A stretch of DNA of 64,000 nt from positions 124,001 to 188,000 of the forward strand of contig NZ_JBMOXA010000006.1 in NCBI RefSeq assembly GCF_049316285.1, read 5' to 3'. This DNA comes from Rhodoferax_B sp049316285 (lineage in GTDB: Bacteria; Pseudomonadota; Gammaproteobacteria; Burkholderiales; Burkholderiaceae_C). Each line of letters begins with the position of its first letter. Position 1 is the stretch's first letter. Of the stretch, positions 17,105 through 27,029 are shown one piece after another. Made by a program: the position numbers and the translations under genes. The notes under the pieces were generated by a model. It had not been told where the DNA came from. It saw only the letters and a program-made list of their open reading frames with translations, and did not search any database.

Positions 17105-20100
17105 TTACTCTTCGTAGACCACTTCCACCGTGCCGGAGCCGACCTGTCCACGCCAGCCCGCCAACGCCGCATCTGTGGGAAAGAACTTGGCGACCTCACC
17201 CAGTTGTAGCTCGGCCGCCACGGCGCCGCGCTCGCTCTGGCGCTGCAAACGCATGCGAACCATGAGCCCGCGCAGCACCTCGCCGTGTTCGGTGGTCTCG
17301 GCGCGCGGCGGAAACGCCGTCACCACACCGCTGATATCGCCAGGCGCACGTTCGCCAGACGGCACCGTGACCCGAAAATACTTGCCAAACCGGCAGCGCG
17401 CCGTGGGTAAATCCCAGGCTTCGGTGATGCTCAACTGCAGGCCGCCGCCACCGAAGCGGTCCACCTGCACCTTGCCCATGACGATCATCAACTCGTCATC
17501 CTTGTACAGGTTTTTATTCTGGTTCATCACCGATTCAGAGACACGTGCATCCAGCATGCCGGTGCCGTCGTCAAACCGGAACAAGCCGAGTTTTCCGCGC
17601 TGGCCGTTGATGACGCGCAAGTCGGACACAATGCCGGCCAGCAAAATCGGGTCACGGCTCTCCGCCGCGTCAGAGAGCTTGCGCTTGACAAACTGGCGCA
17701 CCTCGGCGCGCACTTCATCGAACAAGTGGCCCGATAGATAGAAACCCACGGCCGTCTTCTCCAGCGTGAGCTGCTCCTTCACACCCCAAGGCGTGGTCTC
17801 CACCAGGTCCGGTTCCTGAGCCATGGAGCCATGGCTGTCCTCCATCATGTCGAACAGGCCGCCTTGGTCGGCGTTGGCAACATTGGTGGCGGCATAGGCG
17901 AACGCCAGGTCAATCGACGCAGACAGCGCCGCACGGTTCAACTGGATGGCATCGAAGGCGCCGGCCTTGATGAGCGCGTCCACCGTTCGCTTGTTCATCT
18001 TCGAGCGGTCCACCCGCAGACAGAAATCGAACAGACTGGTAAACGGCCCGCCTTCCTCACGCGCGGCCACAATGGCTTCAATCGCCTGCTGACCCGTGCC
18101 CTTCACCGCACCCAGGCCGTAACGGATGATCTTGTCGGTCACCGGCTCGAAGCGGTAACGGCCGCGATTGACATCCGGCGGCTCAAACGTCAGGCCCATC
18201 TTCAGCGCATCTTCATGCAGCAGCTTGAGCTTGTCCGTGTTGTCCATTTCCACGGTCATGTTGGCGCAGTAGAACTCAGCGGCGTAATGCACCTTGAGCC
18301 AACCCGTGTGATAGGCCAGCAGCGAATAAGCGGCGGCGTGCGATTTGTTGAAGCCGTATCCCGCGAACTTTTCCATCAAGTCGAAGACTTCGTCGGCCTT
18401 GGCCTCCACGATGCCGTGGGTCGCCAGAGCGCCGGCGCGGAACTTCACGCGGTGCTCGGCCATTTCCTCGGCCTTCTTCTTACCCATGGCGCGGCGCAGC
18501 AAGTCGGCGCCACCCAGCGAATAGCCGCCCAGGATCTGCGCGGTCTGCATCACCTGCTCCTGGTAGACCATGATGCCGTAGGTTTCGGACAGCATCTCGG
18601 CCACCGCCGGGTGCGGGTACTCCACTTCCTCGCGTCCGTGCTTGCGTGCCACGAAGCTGGGGATCAGATCCATGGGCCCCGGGCGGTACAAAGCGTTGAG
18701 CGCAATCAGGTCTTCCAGGCGTGTAGGCTTGGCGTCCTTCAGCATGCCCTGCATGCCGCGGCTTTCAAACTGGAACACGGCTTCGGTCTTGCCCTCGGAG
18801 AACAAGCGGTAGGTCGGTTTGTCGTCGAGCGGAATATTCTCGAACGCGAAGTTTTCCTGCCCTTTGTGGCGCTTGACGATGAATTCCTTGGCGATCTCCA
18901 GGATGGTCAGCGTGGCCAGCCCCAAGAAGTCGAACTTCACCAGGCCAATGGCTTCCACATCGTCCTTGTCGTACTGGCTCACGGCCGATTCACTGCCGGG
19001 CTGCTGGTACAGCGGGCAGAAGTCGGTGAGCTTGCCCGGGGCGATCAACACGCCCCCGGCGTGCATGCCGATGTTGCGCGTCATGCCCTCGAGCTTTTGC
19101 GCCAACTCGATCAGCGTCTTCACGTCCTCTTCCGTGCGGATGCGCTCGGCCAGTACCGGCTCCATCTCGATGGCATAGTTGTTCTTGTCACCCTCTTTCT
19201 TCACCTCGGGCGGGTACTGCAGCGTGACCGACATGCCCGGCTTGTTGGGAATCAACTTGCTGATGCCGTCGCAGAAGGTGTAGCTCATGTCGAGCACACG
19301 GCCCACGTCGCGGATGGCCGCACGCGCGGCCATGGTGCCGAAGGTGGCGATCTGGCTCACGGCGTTCTTGCCGTATTTGTCCTTCACGTAATCGATCACG
19401 CGATCGCGGTTGCCCTGGCAGAAGTCGATGTCGAAGTCGGGCATGGACACCCGCTCCGGATTCAAGAAGCGCTCGAACAGCAGGTTGTACTTGAGCGGGT
19501 CCAAGTCGGTGATCTTCAGCGCATACGCCACCAGAGAACCGGCCCCCGATCCCCGGCCCGGCCCAACCGGGCAGCCATTGTTCTTGGCCCAGTTGATGAA
19601 GTCGCCCACGATCAGGAAGTAGCCGGGGAAGCCCATCTTCAAAATGGTGTTGAGCTCAAACTCCAGGCGGTCGATGTAGCGCTGACGCTGCGACTCACGC
19701 TCGGCCTCATCGGGGAACAGATGGACCAGCCGCTCCTTCAAGCCTTCGTGCGAGGCATAACGGAAATAGTCCTCGGGCGACAGCTTCTCGCCATTGACCA
19801 AAGGCGTAGGAAAATCTGGCAGCTGCGGCTTGCCCAGCACCAGCGTGAGATTGCAGCGCTTGGCGATCTCCAACGTGTTGGCAATGGCCGATGGAATGTC
19901 GGCAAACAGCGCCTCCATCTGCGCCGCGGACTTGAAGTATTGCTCACGCGTGAAGCGGCGCACGCGGCGTGCGTTGCCGAGGATTTCCCCCTCGGAAATA
20001 CAGACCCGCGCCTCATGCGCTTCGTAGTCCTCCTCATTGGTGAACTGCACCGGGTGTGTCGCCACCACCGGCATCTTCAGCCGCGCCGCCAATTGCACCG

Positions 20101-20644
20101 TAGCGGCCACGTGGGGCTCGTCTTCCGGGCGGCCGGCGCGCTGCAACTCCAGGTAGAAGCGGTGCGGAAACAGCGCCGCCAGCTGTAACGCCACCTCGCG
20201 CGCCCGGACTTCGTCGCCCTGCACCAACGCCTGGCCCACCGGCCCCGCTTGGGCGCCAGCCAGGCAGATCAAGCCCTCATGCAATTCCTGCAGCCAGGCC
20301 AGCTTGACCACGGCCTGGTTCTTCACAATGTTTTGTGTAAAGGCGCGCGCCAGCAGTTCTGAAATATTCAGATAACCGGCCTTGTTCTGCACCAGCAGCA
20401 CGATGCGCGACAGCGTGGTCAGCTCGGCCCCCAGTCCTTCGATAAAAACCTCGGCGCCCACCACCGGCTTGATGCCCTTGCCGCGCGCCTCTTTGTAGAA
20501 CTTGATGCCGCCGAACAGGTTGCTGAGGTCGGAAATGCCCAAGGCGGGCTGCTGATCTTTGGCGGCCGCCTTGACAATTTCGTCAATGCGGTTGGTTCCG
20601 TCGACGACGGAAAATTCGGTGTGGAGGCGGAGATGGACAAACAT
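17105..20644 (-). CDS. dnaE: DNA polymerase III alpha subunit
   Basis: Replicative C-family polymerase of 1179 residues. The PHP domain opens with FVHLRLHTEFSVVDG. The palm contains CPVGPGRGSGAGSLVAYAL and the catalytic aspartates in MPDFDIDFCQGNRDRVI. The helix-hairpin-helix block KRTVDALIKAGAFD and an OB-fold domain (GKVQVDRFGGGGLQLSITEA) follow, then the C-terminal tau-binding region. It differs clearly from the dnaE2 fragment at the window start, so this is the housekeeping enzyme. Unlike in E. coli it is not beside lpxB, rnhB or accA. Confidence 0.97.
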   Translation of the reverse strand: MFVHLRLHTEFSVVDGTNRIDEIVKAAAKDQQPALGISDLSNLFGGIKFYKEARGKGIKPVVGAEVFIEGLGAELTTLSRIVLLVQNKAGYLNISELLARAFTQNIVKNQAVVKLAWLQELHEGLICLAGAQAGPVGQALVQGDEVRAREVALQLAALFPHRFYLELQRAGRPEDEPHVAATVQLAARLKMPVVATHPVQFTNEEDYEAHEARVCISEGEILGNARRVRRFTREQYFKSAAQMEALFADIPSAIANTLEIAKRCNLTLVLGKPQLPDFPTPLVNGEKLSPEDYFRYASHEGLKERLVHLFPDEAERESQRQRYIDRLEFELNTILKMGFPGYFLIVGDFINWAKNNGCPVGPGRGSGAGSLVAYALKITDLDPLKYNLLFERFLNPERVSMPDFDIDFCQGNRDRVIDYVKDKYGKNAVSQIATFGTMAARAAIRDVGRVLDMSYTFCDGISKLIPNKPGMSVTLQYPPEVKKEGDKNNYAIEMEPVLAERIRTEEDVKTLIELAQKLEGMTRNIGMHAGGVLIAPGKLTDFCPLYQQPGSESAVSQYDKDDVEAIGLVKFDFLGLATLTILEIAKEFIVKRHKGQENFAFENIPLDDKPTYRLFSEGKTEAVFQFESRGMQGMLKDAKPTRLEDLIALNALYRPGPMDLIPSFVARKHGREEVEYPHPAVAEMLSETYGIMVYQEQVMQTAQILGGYSLGGADLLRRAMGKKKAEEMAEHRVKFRAGALATHGIVEAKADEVFDLMEKFAGYGFNKSHAAAYSLLAYHTGWLKVHYAAEFYCANMTVEMDNTDKLKLLHEDALKMGLTFEPPDVNRGRYRFEPVTDKIIRYGLGAVKGTGQQAIEAIVAAREEGGPFTSLFDFCLRVDRSKMNKRTVDALIKAGAFDAIQLNRAALSASIDLAFAYAATNVANADQGGLFDMMEDSHGSMAQEPDLVETTPWGVKEQLTLEKTAVGFYLSGHLFDEVRAEVRQFVKRKLSDAAESRDPILLAGIVSDLRVINGQRGKLGLFRFDDGTGMLDARVSESVMNQNKNLYKDDELMIVMGKVQVDRFGGGGLQLSITEAWDLPTARCRFGKYFRVTVPSGERAPGDISGVVTAFPPRAETTEHGEVLRGLMVRMRLQRQSERGAVAAELQLGEVAKFFPTDAALAGWRGQVGSGTVEVVYEE

Positions 20645-20928
20645 CTGGCCATTTTAGAGCGGCCCTCCCTACCCGGCATTCATACCCCGGCCAACAATTT
20701 ACCCGCTACGCGGCGCCCGAGCGCCCGGCCCGGCAAACGCCCTGAATGGGTGAAGTTGAGCTTGGCCTACAGGAGCATGTCGGGAGTCCCGGGCCAGTGC
20801 CGGTCGAGCGCTGACAGTACAAGCAGGTTGCGGGTCGCGTGGCTGCCCGCTGATCACCAACATTCGCCATATCCGCCATGTCGGCCCCATCCAAGCTGTT
20901 ACGCAGCAACCCATCCCACCACAAAAAC
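20645..20928. other. Intergenic region upstream of dnaE
   Basis: About 280 bases between the dnaE start and the terminator of the neighbouring minus-strand gene. It should contain the dnaE promoter on the minus strand; no convincing operator or RNA is seen. Confidence 0.5.
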
Positions 20929-20961
20929 AAAACCCCCACCTTCTCAAAAAGTGGGGGTTTT
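20929..20961 (-). terminator. Rho-independent terminator of the binding-protein gene
   Basis: AAAACCCCCAC (20929-20939) pairs perfectly with GTGGGGGTTTT (20951-20961); on the minus strand it runs into GTTTTTG. It lies about 55 bases after the stop at 21017. Confidence 0.88.
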
Positions 20962-20972
20962 GCGTCAGTCTG

Positions 20973-20998
20973 AAACGCCGACCCATGGGTCGACGTTT
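20973..20998. repeat. 26-base near-palindrome after the binding-protein gene
   Basis: AAACG-C-CGACCCATGGGTCG-A-CGTTT is a palindrome centred on 20985/20986 with one mismatched pair. It stands between the stop codon and the terminator. It may be an mRNA-stabilising 3' hairpin, or a protein site. Confidence 0.5.
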
Positions 20999-21016
20999 TA
21001 CCGCTCAAGCAAGTGC

Positions 21017-22150
21017 TTAGTTCAGCGGGGTCTTCTTGCCGTCCTTGTACACGTACAGGGTGATGGCAGGGTTCTTCAGTTCGCCGTTAGGTTCGAATTG
21101 AATCGTGGTGGTCACGCCCTTGTAGTTGCTCTTGATCAGTTCAGGGGTGTAAACCTTGGGATCAACCGAGTTTGCACGCTTCATCGCGTCCACCAGCAGG
21201 AAGGTCGCGTCGTAGGTGTAGGGGCTGTAAACCTGGAACTGTCCTGGGTACTTGGCGTCGTACTTGGCTTTCCATGCGGTGCCGCCAGGCATCTTGGCCA
21301 GCGAAGCGCCGCCTTCAGCACAAATCACGTTTTCCAGAGTCTTGGCACCAGCGGCCAGCTTGGCAATTTCAGAGGTGCAGATGCCGTCGCCGCCGAAGAA
21401 CTTGACGTTGGCCATGCCGAGCTGTTCCATCTGGCGCAGCATGGGGCCGGCTTGTGGGTCCATACCACCGTAGAAGATGCCGTCCGGGGCCTTGGCTTTG
21501 ATGGCGGTCAGGATGGCCATGAAGTCAGTGGCCTTGTCGGTGGTGAACTGTTCGTCGACCACGGTCAGGCCCTTGGCCAAAGCCGTTTTCTTGAACACTT
21601 CTGCCACGCCTTGGCCGTAAGCCGTACGGTCATCGATGATGGCAACCTTCTTCAGCTTCAGTGCGTCAGCGGCGTAGAAGCCCAGGCCAGCGCCCAGAGC
21701 GTTGTCGTTGGCGATGATGCGGTAAGTGGTCTTGTAGCCAGGCTTGGTCAGGTTGGGGTTGGTTGCCGCGCCCGTGACGTGCGGAATGCCGCAGTCGTTG
21801 TAAACCTTGGAGGCTGGGATGGTGGTGCCGGAGTTCAAGTGACCGACCACGCCGGCGACCTTGGCATCGCACAATTTCTGTGCGGCAGCAGTGCCCTGCT
21901 TTGGATCAGCAGCATCATCTTCAGCTTGAATTTCGAACTTGATCTTTTTGCCGCCGATGACGATGTTTTGCGTGTTCAGCTCCTCGATAGCCATACGCGA
22001 ACCATTTTCATTGTCCTTGCCGTAGTGGGCCTGAGGACCGGAAACCGGGCCGACGTGGCCAATCTTGACCACTTGCACGTCTTGTGCAGAGGCCATGCCA
22101 GCAACAGCAGCAATGGCGGCTGCGACGGTCAGTTTCAACTTCATTTGCAT
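21017..22150 (-). CDS. Branched-chain amino-acid ABC transporter substrate-binding protein (LivK/LivJ type)
   Basis: Periplasmic type I binding protein of 377 residues. The signal peptide KLTVAAAIAAVAGMASA ends at Ala-Gln, and the mature part begins with VVKIGHVGPVSGPQAHYGKD, as in Leu/Ile/Val receptors. Two lobes and a conserved PYTYDATFLLVDAMKRA are visible. GGAG lies five bases from the first ATG; a second ATG two codons later is possible. No permease or ATPase genes adjoin, so it is a solitary receptor or works with a transporter elsewhere. Confidence 0.92.
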   Translation of the reverse strand: MQMKLKLTVAAAIAAVAGMASAQDVQVVKIGHVGPVSGPQAHYGKDNENGSRMAIEELNTQNIVIGGKKIKFEIQAEDDAADPKQGTAAAQKLCDAKVAGVVGHLNSGTTIPASKVYNDCGIPHVTGAATNPNLTKPGYKTTYRIIANDNALGAGLGFYAADALKLKKVAIIDDRTAYGQGVAEVFKKTALAKGLTVVDEQFTTDKATDFMAILTAIKAKAPDGIFYGGMDPQAGPMLRQMEQLGMANVKFFGGDGICTSEIAKLAAGAKTLENVICAEGGASLAKMPGGTAWKAKYDAKYPGQFQVYSPYTYDATFLLVDAMKRANSVDPKVYTPELIKSNYKGVTTTIQFEPNGELKNPAITLYVYKDGKKTPLN

Positions 22151-22369
22151 AAATACTCCGATTAGAAAATGGCTTAAGAGTTATCACTCCGTGAATGCAC
22201 AAAATTCACGAGCGTGACAATAGCGCAATTTCCGGGCCCACAACATAGGGGTAGGCGCGAGGTCGGCAGATTGTTGCTTTTTGTTAATGAAGCCAAATCC
22301 CTGCGGCGATCATTGCTGTCAGGCCATCGTCAGCTTGCTCGCCTCAGCCTCAATTGCTTTAGCCCTAAA

Positions 22370-22789
22370 TCAAGGCGGGCTGCGGGTGGCAAGCTCATCA
22401 GCGACGGCATCGGACACCGACTGGCGCACGACAAATTCGATTTCTTCGCGCAGTCTTGGCACCAGTGATTGCGTTTGTTGCAACACCATGCTGGCAATGG
22501 CCTCCTTCAAGCGTCGCTCTAGCGACAGGTCCACACGCTGCATGACGCGGTGAATAATTTGATCTTCCAGCGCCTCGGCCGCCAAAGTCGCCGACTGCAA
22601 AGTCTGCTGATGCACCGTTTCCGTGCCCGGTTCGGCGCCTAAAGAGGGCGTGGGCTGCCCCGGAAGCATGCCCGCAGCCAGCGCGTCCTCTTCCCGCAAG
22701 GTCTGGGGTGTCTCCAGTGCCACGGTGGGCAACACCACCTCCGTCAAGGTGGGCACAAAACGAGGGGGAACGCGCGGGGGGGACTGCAT
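22370..22789 (-). CDS. Conserved hypothetical protein downstream of holC
   Basis: A 139-residue protein with a Pro-rich N-terminus (PPRVPPRFVPTLTEVVLP) and a helical C-terminal half (AAEALEDQIIHRVMQRVDLS, then LEEI-type heptads) that may form a coiled coil. Its ATG overlaps the holC stop (TGATG), so it is co-translated with holC and pepA. The N-terminal PTLTEVV motif and position resemble a small Burkholderiales family found next to holC (possibly DUF2486), which I cannot confirm. Function unknown. Confidence 0.75.
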   Translation of the reverse strand: MQSPPRVPPRFVPTLTEVVLPTVALETPQTLREEDALAAGMLPGQPTPSLGAEPGTETVHQQTLQSATLAAEALEDQIIHRVMQRVDLSLERRLKEAIASMVLQQTQSLVPRLREEIEFVVRQSVSDAVADELATRSPP

Positions 22790-23223
22790 CAAGCCGACTC
22801 CTTTAAGACCAGATCCTTGCGCTCGATCTCATAACCAAGCGATGCATATTGCTTCCAACGTTGCCGCGCCAAGGCACGATCTTCATCGTCCAGGCTTACC
22901 ACCTCGATCACGCGCTCAAACCCGTCAAATCCAGCGGGCACCACATGGCCCAGGTTCAGCAGCACCTGCTTGTGCGGCAACACATCCAGTTGCGTGGTCA
23001 ACACCACCGGAGATTGGTCGAATACCTCACGCGGCGCGCGATCGGTGGCATGGGGCACAAAGTCAAGTGCCGAAAACGTCCACAGCACAGTGTCGAGGCG
23101 TGCCAGTACCGCCCCCTCCCCGGTCACCACCACCTTCGCCCCCGAACCCACGGCCTTGCGCAGCAGGCGGCAGGCATAGGCCAGCTTGTCAGGTGCGTTG
23201 AAGTGAAAAGCTATGGCCGTCAT
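22789..23223 (-). CDS. holC: DNA polymerase III chi subunit
   Basis: Clamp-loader accessory protein that links the replicase to SSB. The 144 residues show the chi pattern: IAFHFNAPDKLAYACRLLRK near the start, then LDTVLWTF and FVPHATD, and VLLNLGH in the middle. It lies 25 bases after pepA, the same order as in E. coli (pepA-holC). Confidence 0.93.
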   Translation of the reverse strand: MTAIAFHFNAPDKLAYACRLLRKAVGSGAKVVVTGEGAVLARLDTVLWTFSALDFVPHATDRAPREVFDQSPVVLTTQLDVLPHKQVLLNLGHVVPAGFDGFERVIEVVSLDDEDRALARQRWKQYASLGYEIERKDLVLKESA

Positions 23224-23248
23224 CGCGAAACTGCCTCCGGTCGCAAAC

Positions 23249-24781
23249 TCATGCCACGCGCTTGGCCACCGCGCGCGGCGCGGTCTTGGCGACAGCTTGG
23301 CGGCGCGCAGCCGTACGCGGCGTCACGGTTTTGGCCGGGCTCCCGGCCTGGCCCAATAGATAGTGCACCAGCAGGCCCACCGGCCGGCCAGTGGCGCCCT
23401 TGGCCGCGCCACTGCGCCACGCCGTACCGGCGATGTCCAGATGGCCCCAACGCGTCGTGCCGACAAAACGCTGCAGGAACTTGGCGGCCGTGACGGCACC
23501 CCCCGCACGCCCGGCGACGTTGGCGACATCGGCAAAGTTGCTCTTCAAGCCTTCGCCATATTCATCGTCGAGTGGCAAGCGCCAACCGGGGTCGAGTGCG
23601 GTGTCACCCGCTTCCAGCAGTGCCTGGGCGAGGCCGTCGTCGTTGGCAAATACGCCGCTGCGCACTCCACCCAGAGCCACCACACAGGCGCCCGTCAGGG
23701 TGGCAATGTCGATCACCGCAGCAGGCTTGAAGCGTGCGGCATAGTGCAGCGCATCACAGAGCACCAGACGGCCTTCGGCATCGGTATTGAGGTTCTCCAC
23801 GGTTTGGCCGCTCATGCTGGTGACCACATCGCCCGGTTTCACGGCGCCGCCATCGGGCATGTTCTCGCAGGCGGGAATCAAACCCACCACATTGATGTTG
23901 GGCTGGATTTCGCCCAGCGCGCGGAACACACCCAGCACACTCGCGGCACCACACATGTCGAATTTCATCTCGTCCATCTCGGCCGAGGGTTTGATGGAGA
24001 TGCCGCCGGTGTCGAAGGTGATGCCTTTGCCGACCAGCACATGGGGCGCGGCTGTTTTGGCGGCGCCTTCATAACGCAGCACGATGAAGCGCAGCGGCTC
24101 TTTAGAACCTTGTGCCACCGACATAAAGGTGTGCATGCCCAGCTTTTCGACCTCACGCGGGCCAAGCACCTCACATTTGATCTTGGCCAGCTTGGTCAAG
24201 CCTTTCGCCGCTTGTGCCAACAGCGTAGGCGTGGCGTGGTTGGCTGGACGGTTGCCCCACTCCTTGGTGAACTCTATGCCCGTGGCCAAGGCCTGGCCCA
24301 AAGCCAGCTCGGCGCGCCAAGGCGCGGCTTCTGGCAAGCCAAGCAGCACCCGCGTCAGGCTCCTGCCTTCTGCCTTGGGTTTGGTGGTGGTATAGACATA
24401 GGTGGTATCGGCCACGGCCAAAACCGCCGCGCGTATGGCGCCGGCTTGTGGTGTGCTGGCAAAAGCCAACACAAGTTTTTTGATTTTGCTGCCCTTCAGC
24501 ACTGCGCAGGCGGCGCTGACGGCTTGGCGCACCTGTTTGGCGCTACCATCGCCCATCCCGGCCAACACCACTTTCGGGGCGGCCACACCATCGACACGGT
24601 AGGTCTGCAGCAGCTTGCCGGCCTTGCCTTCGAAATCCCCGGCTTTACCGGACTGCTCGATGAGCAGTGACAATGAACTCTTACCGGACTTGGCCAAGGC
24701 CTCAGGCACCAAAACCACCAATGCTTCACTCTTTTCTGCGGCGGCGCCGGCCAGATCCAACGATTTCAACTCAAAGTTCAT
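23249..24781 (-). CDS. pepA: Leucyl aminopeptidase PepA
   Basis: Two-metal M17 aminopeptidase of 510 residues, cytosolic; PepA hexamers can also bind DNA in other bacteria. The metal-binding motifs GKGITFDTGGISIKP and NTDAEGRLVLCDAL are intact, and LTGACVVALG follows. The basic tail after residue 485 (AKTVTPRTAARRQAVAKTAP) is longer than in E. coli and Ala/Arg/Lys-rich. AAGGGTG lies seven bases from the ATG. It is divergent from lptF with only 23 bases between start codons. Confidence 0.96.
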   Translation of the reverse strand: MNFELKSLDLAGAAAEKSEALVVLVPEALAKSGKSSLSLLIEQSGKAGDFEGKAGKLLQTYRVDGVAAPKVVLAGMGDGSAKQVRQAVSAACAVLKGSKIKKLVLAFASTPQAGAIRAAVLAVADTTYVYTTTKPKAEGRSLTRVLLGLPEAAPWRAELALGQALATGIEFTKEWGNRPANHATPTLLAQAAKGLTKLAKIKCEVLGPREVEKLGMHTFMSVAQGSKEPLRFIVLRYEGAAKTAAPHVLVGKGITFDTGGISIKPSAEMDEMKFDMCGAASVLGVFRALGEIQPNINVVGLIPACENMPDGGAVKPGDVVTSMSGQTVENLNTDAEGRLVLCDALHYAARFKPAAVIDIATLTGACVVALGGVRSGVFANDDGLAQALLEAGDTALDPGWRLPLDDEYGEGLKSNFADVANVAGRAGGAVTAAKFLQRFVGTTRWGHLDIAGTAWRSGAAKGATGRPVGLLVHYLLGQAGSPAKTVTPRTAARRQAVAKTAPRAVAKRVA

Positions 24782-24804
24782 AATTCACCCTTTCGTTGAA
24801 GACG

Positions 24805-25908
24805 ATGTTATTCCATTCCTCCATTCGCAAAGAGCTGGCACGCAGTTTTGGCGCCACCTTGGTGGCCCTGGTCACCGTGGTCATGACCATGATGCTGATC
24901 CGCACCCTGGGCCAGGCCTCCAAAGGCAGCGTCAACCCGTCAGAGGTGCTGATGGTGATGGGCTACACCGTGCTGGGTTATCTGGCGCCCATCCTCACGC
25001 TGAGCCTGTTCATTGCGGTTGTCTCCACACTTTCGCGCATGTACCGCGAGAGTGAGATGGTGATCTGGTTTGCCGGCGGCCAGGGGCTTTTTGGCTTTCT
25101 GCGGCCGTTGCTGCGTTTTGCCTGGCCCATGCTGCTGGCCGTGGCCGGCTTGGCCTTGCTGGTGTGGCCATGGACCAACCAGCAAATTGCCGAAATGAAA
25201 AACCGCTATGAAAAGCGCGGCGACCTGGAGCGTGTGGCACCTGGCCAGTTTCAGGAATCGTCCAACGGCACCCGGGTGTTTTTTATCGACAAGGATTCAC
25301 CCGACGCGCGCACCGGCAACAACGTGTTCATCTCGTCTGTCGACCATGGCAAGGAAGCCGTGACCTCGGCGCGCAGCGCCCGTATCGAGGTCGAAGAGGA
25401 CGGACGCTTCCTCATGCTGCAAAACGGCCAGCGCGTGGAGTCCAGCATAGGCAAACTCGATCTCAAGGTCAGCGAATTCGACGAATACGGCACGCGTATC
25501 GGAGAAAAGGTGGTGGACGCCATGGCAGCCGTGCCCGCGCGCGCGCGCACCACGCTTGATCTGCTGATCTCGCGCACACGTAGCGACCTAGCCGAACTGG
25601 CGTGGCGCATCGGGCTGGCGCTGGCATCCTTTAATTTTGTGCTGATCGCATTGGCGGTGTCGTCGGGCAACCCCCGCTCGGCTCGCGGCGGCAACCAGAT
25701 CCTGGCCTTGTTTACCTTTGTGGTCTATTACAACATGCTGAATTTGGGGCAAAACTGGATTGGCAACGGCTCCATAGGCTTTGCCCCATTTCTGCTCGCC
25801 TTGCACGGCGGCGTTTTTGTGCTGAGCATGGTGTGGCTCACGGTGCGCCACAACCGCTGGACCTTGCAATCGCTCACCCGCCCCAAGACGCAAGCCCCTA
25901 CGCCATGA
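24805..25908 (+). CDS. lptF: LPS export permease LptF
   Basis: Inner-membrane half of the LptB2FG ABC transporter that extracts lipopolysaccharide for export. The YjgP/YjgQ architecture is clear: three N-terminal membrane helices (LVALVTVVMTMMLIR, YLAPILTLSLFIAVVSTL, and RFAWPMLLAVAGLALLVWP), a periplasmic beta-jellyroll (residues 120-255) and three C-terminal helices. The ATG at 24805 is preferred over a TTG at 24796. Its stop overlaps lptG by ATGA, so the two permeases are co-translated. Confidence 0.95.
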   Translation: MLFHSSIRKELARSFGATLVALVTVVMTMMLIRTLGQASKGSVNPSEVLMVMGYTVLGYLAPILTLSLFIAVVSTLSRMYRESEMVIWFAGGQGLFGFLRPLLRFAWPMLLAVAGLALLVWPWTNQQIAEMKNRYEKRGDLERVAPGQFQESSNGTRVFFIDKDSPDARTGNNVFISSVDHGKEAVTSARSARIEVEEDGRFLMLQNGQRVESSIGKLDLKVSEFDEYGTRIGEKVVDAMAAVPARARTTLDLLISRTRSDLAELAWRIGLALASFNFVLIALAVSSGNPRSARGGNQILALFTFVVYYNMLNLGQNWIGNGSIGFAPFLLALHGGVFVLSMVWLTVRHNRWTLQSLTRPKTQAPTP

Positions 25909-27014
25909 AAACCATCCGTCGCCTGCTCTACAAAGAAGTCCTTTCCGCCGTGGTGTTTGTGGCACTGGGCTTTCTTGCGCTGTTCTTCTTTTTTGACTTT
26001 ATCGACGAACTGCGCGACCTCGGAAAACCCGGCTCCGCCAATTACGACATGCTGCGCCTGCTGCTGGTGGTGGCGCTCATGATCCCCAGCCACTTGTATG
26101 AACTGCTGCCCATCGCCGTGTTGATAGGCACCATTTTCGTGATGGCCCGGTTGGCACAAAGCTCGGAGTACACCATTCTGCGCACCAGCGGCCTCGGGCC
26201 CTGGCGCGCGCTGCAAACACTGCTGATCATGGCATTCGGTTTTGTGGTGTTGACCTTTGCGGTGGGCGACTATCTCGCTCCCGCCACCGACCGCGCCTCA
26301 CAGTTGGTCAAGGCGCCCTTTGTCGGCGCGATTTCGATTGGCCAGACGGGCGCCTGGCTCAAAGAGAAGCAAGGCAATAACTCCTCGGCTGTCAACGTCG
26401 GCGCCCTGAAGGCCGGACGCTCCATGGAGAACATCCGTATTTTCGAGTTTGACGAACGTGGCCGCTTGAGCGCCAGCGTACAAGCCGCATCGGGCAGCTT
26501 CACCCCAGACAACAAAGCGTGGGAATTGACCAAGGTGCGGCGCACCGTGTTCGACACCAGCAATAACGAACAGGCTTCGGTGCAACGCACGCAATTGGAC
26601 AGCTTGCGCTGGCCTACCGAAATCTCGGCGGAAATGGTGTCCACCGCCTTGCTCAAGCCCGATCGCATGCGCACCATTGACCTTTACCAATACATCACCC
26701 ACCTGGAAGCCAATGGCCAGTCCGCGCAACGCTACGAAATCGAGTTCTGGCGCAAAGTGTTCTACCCCATCAGTTGCATCGTGATGGTGGTGCTGGCCCT
26801 GCCCTTTGCCTACCTGCATTTCCGCTCGGGCGGCATCGCCACCTATGTCTTTGGCGGTGTCATGGCCGGCATCAGTTTCTTCTTGCTGAACAACGTCTTT
26901 GGCTACATCGGCAACCTGCAGAATTGGCAACCCTGGCTCACCGCCGCAGCGCCGGGACTGATTTATTCGGTGTTATCGCTGGGGGCGTTTGGCTGGCTGG
27001 TATTAAAACGTTAG
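25905..27014 (+). CDS. lptG: LPS export permease LptG
   Basis: Partner permease of LptF with the same six-helix plus periplasmic-domain layout; the N-terminal RRLLYKEVLSAVVFVALGFL and the helix ending SHLYELLPIAVLIGTIFVM are typical of LptG. The ATG at 25905 overlaps the lptF stop. The ATPase lptB and the lptA/C genes are not in the window, as is usual. The C-terminal helices include PISCIVMVVLALPFAYLHFR. Confidence 0.95.
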   Translation: MKTIRRLLYKEVLSAVVFVALGFLALFFFFDFIDELRDLGKPGSANYDMLRLLLVVALMIPSHLYELLPIAVLIGTIFVMARLAQSSEYTILRTSGLGPWRALQTLLIMAFGFVVLTFAVGDYLAPATDRASQLVKAPFVGAISIGQTGAWLKEKQGNNSSAVNVGALKAGRSMENIRIFEFDERGRLSASVQAASGSFTPDNKAWELTKVRRTVFDTSNNEQASVQRTQLDSLRWPTEISAEMVSTALLKPDRMRTIDLYQYITHLEANGQSAQRYEIEFWRKVFYPISCIVMVVLALPFAYLHFRSGGIATYVFGGVMAGISFFLLNNVFGYIGNLQNWQPWLTAAAPGLIYSVLSLGAFGWLVLKR

Positions 27015-27029
27015 CAGCGATCACAGGCC

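Noticed and set aside
17831..20188. 785-codon open frame on the plus strand opposite dnaE
   Set aside because: High-GC antisense shadow: composition is His/Arg/Gln/Val-rich, no family motifs, and dnaE on the other strand is complete.
20621..22165. 514-codon frame over the dnaE promoter and opposite the binding-protein gene
   Set aside because: It runs through a terminator and a palindrome, and opposes a gene with a clear signal peptide and fold.
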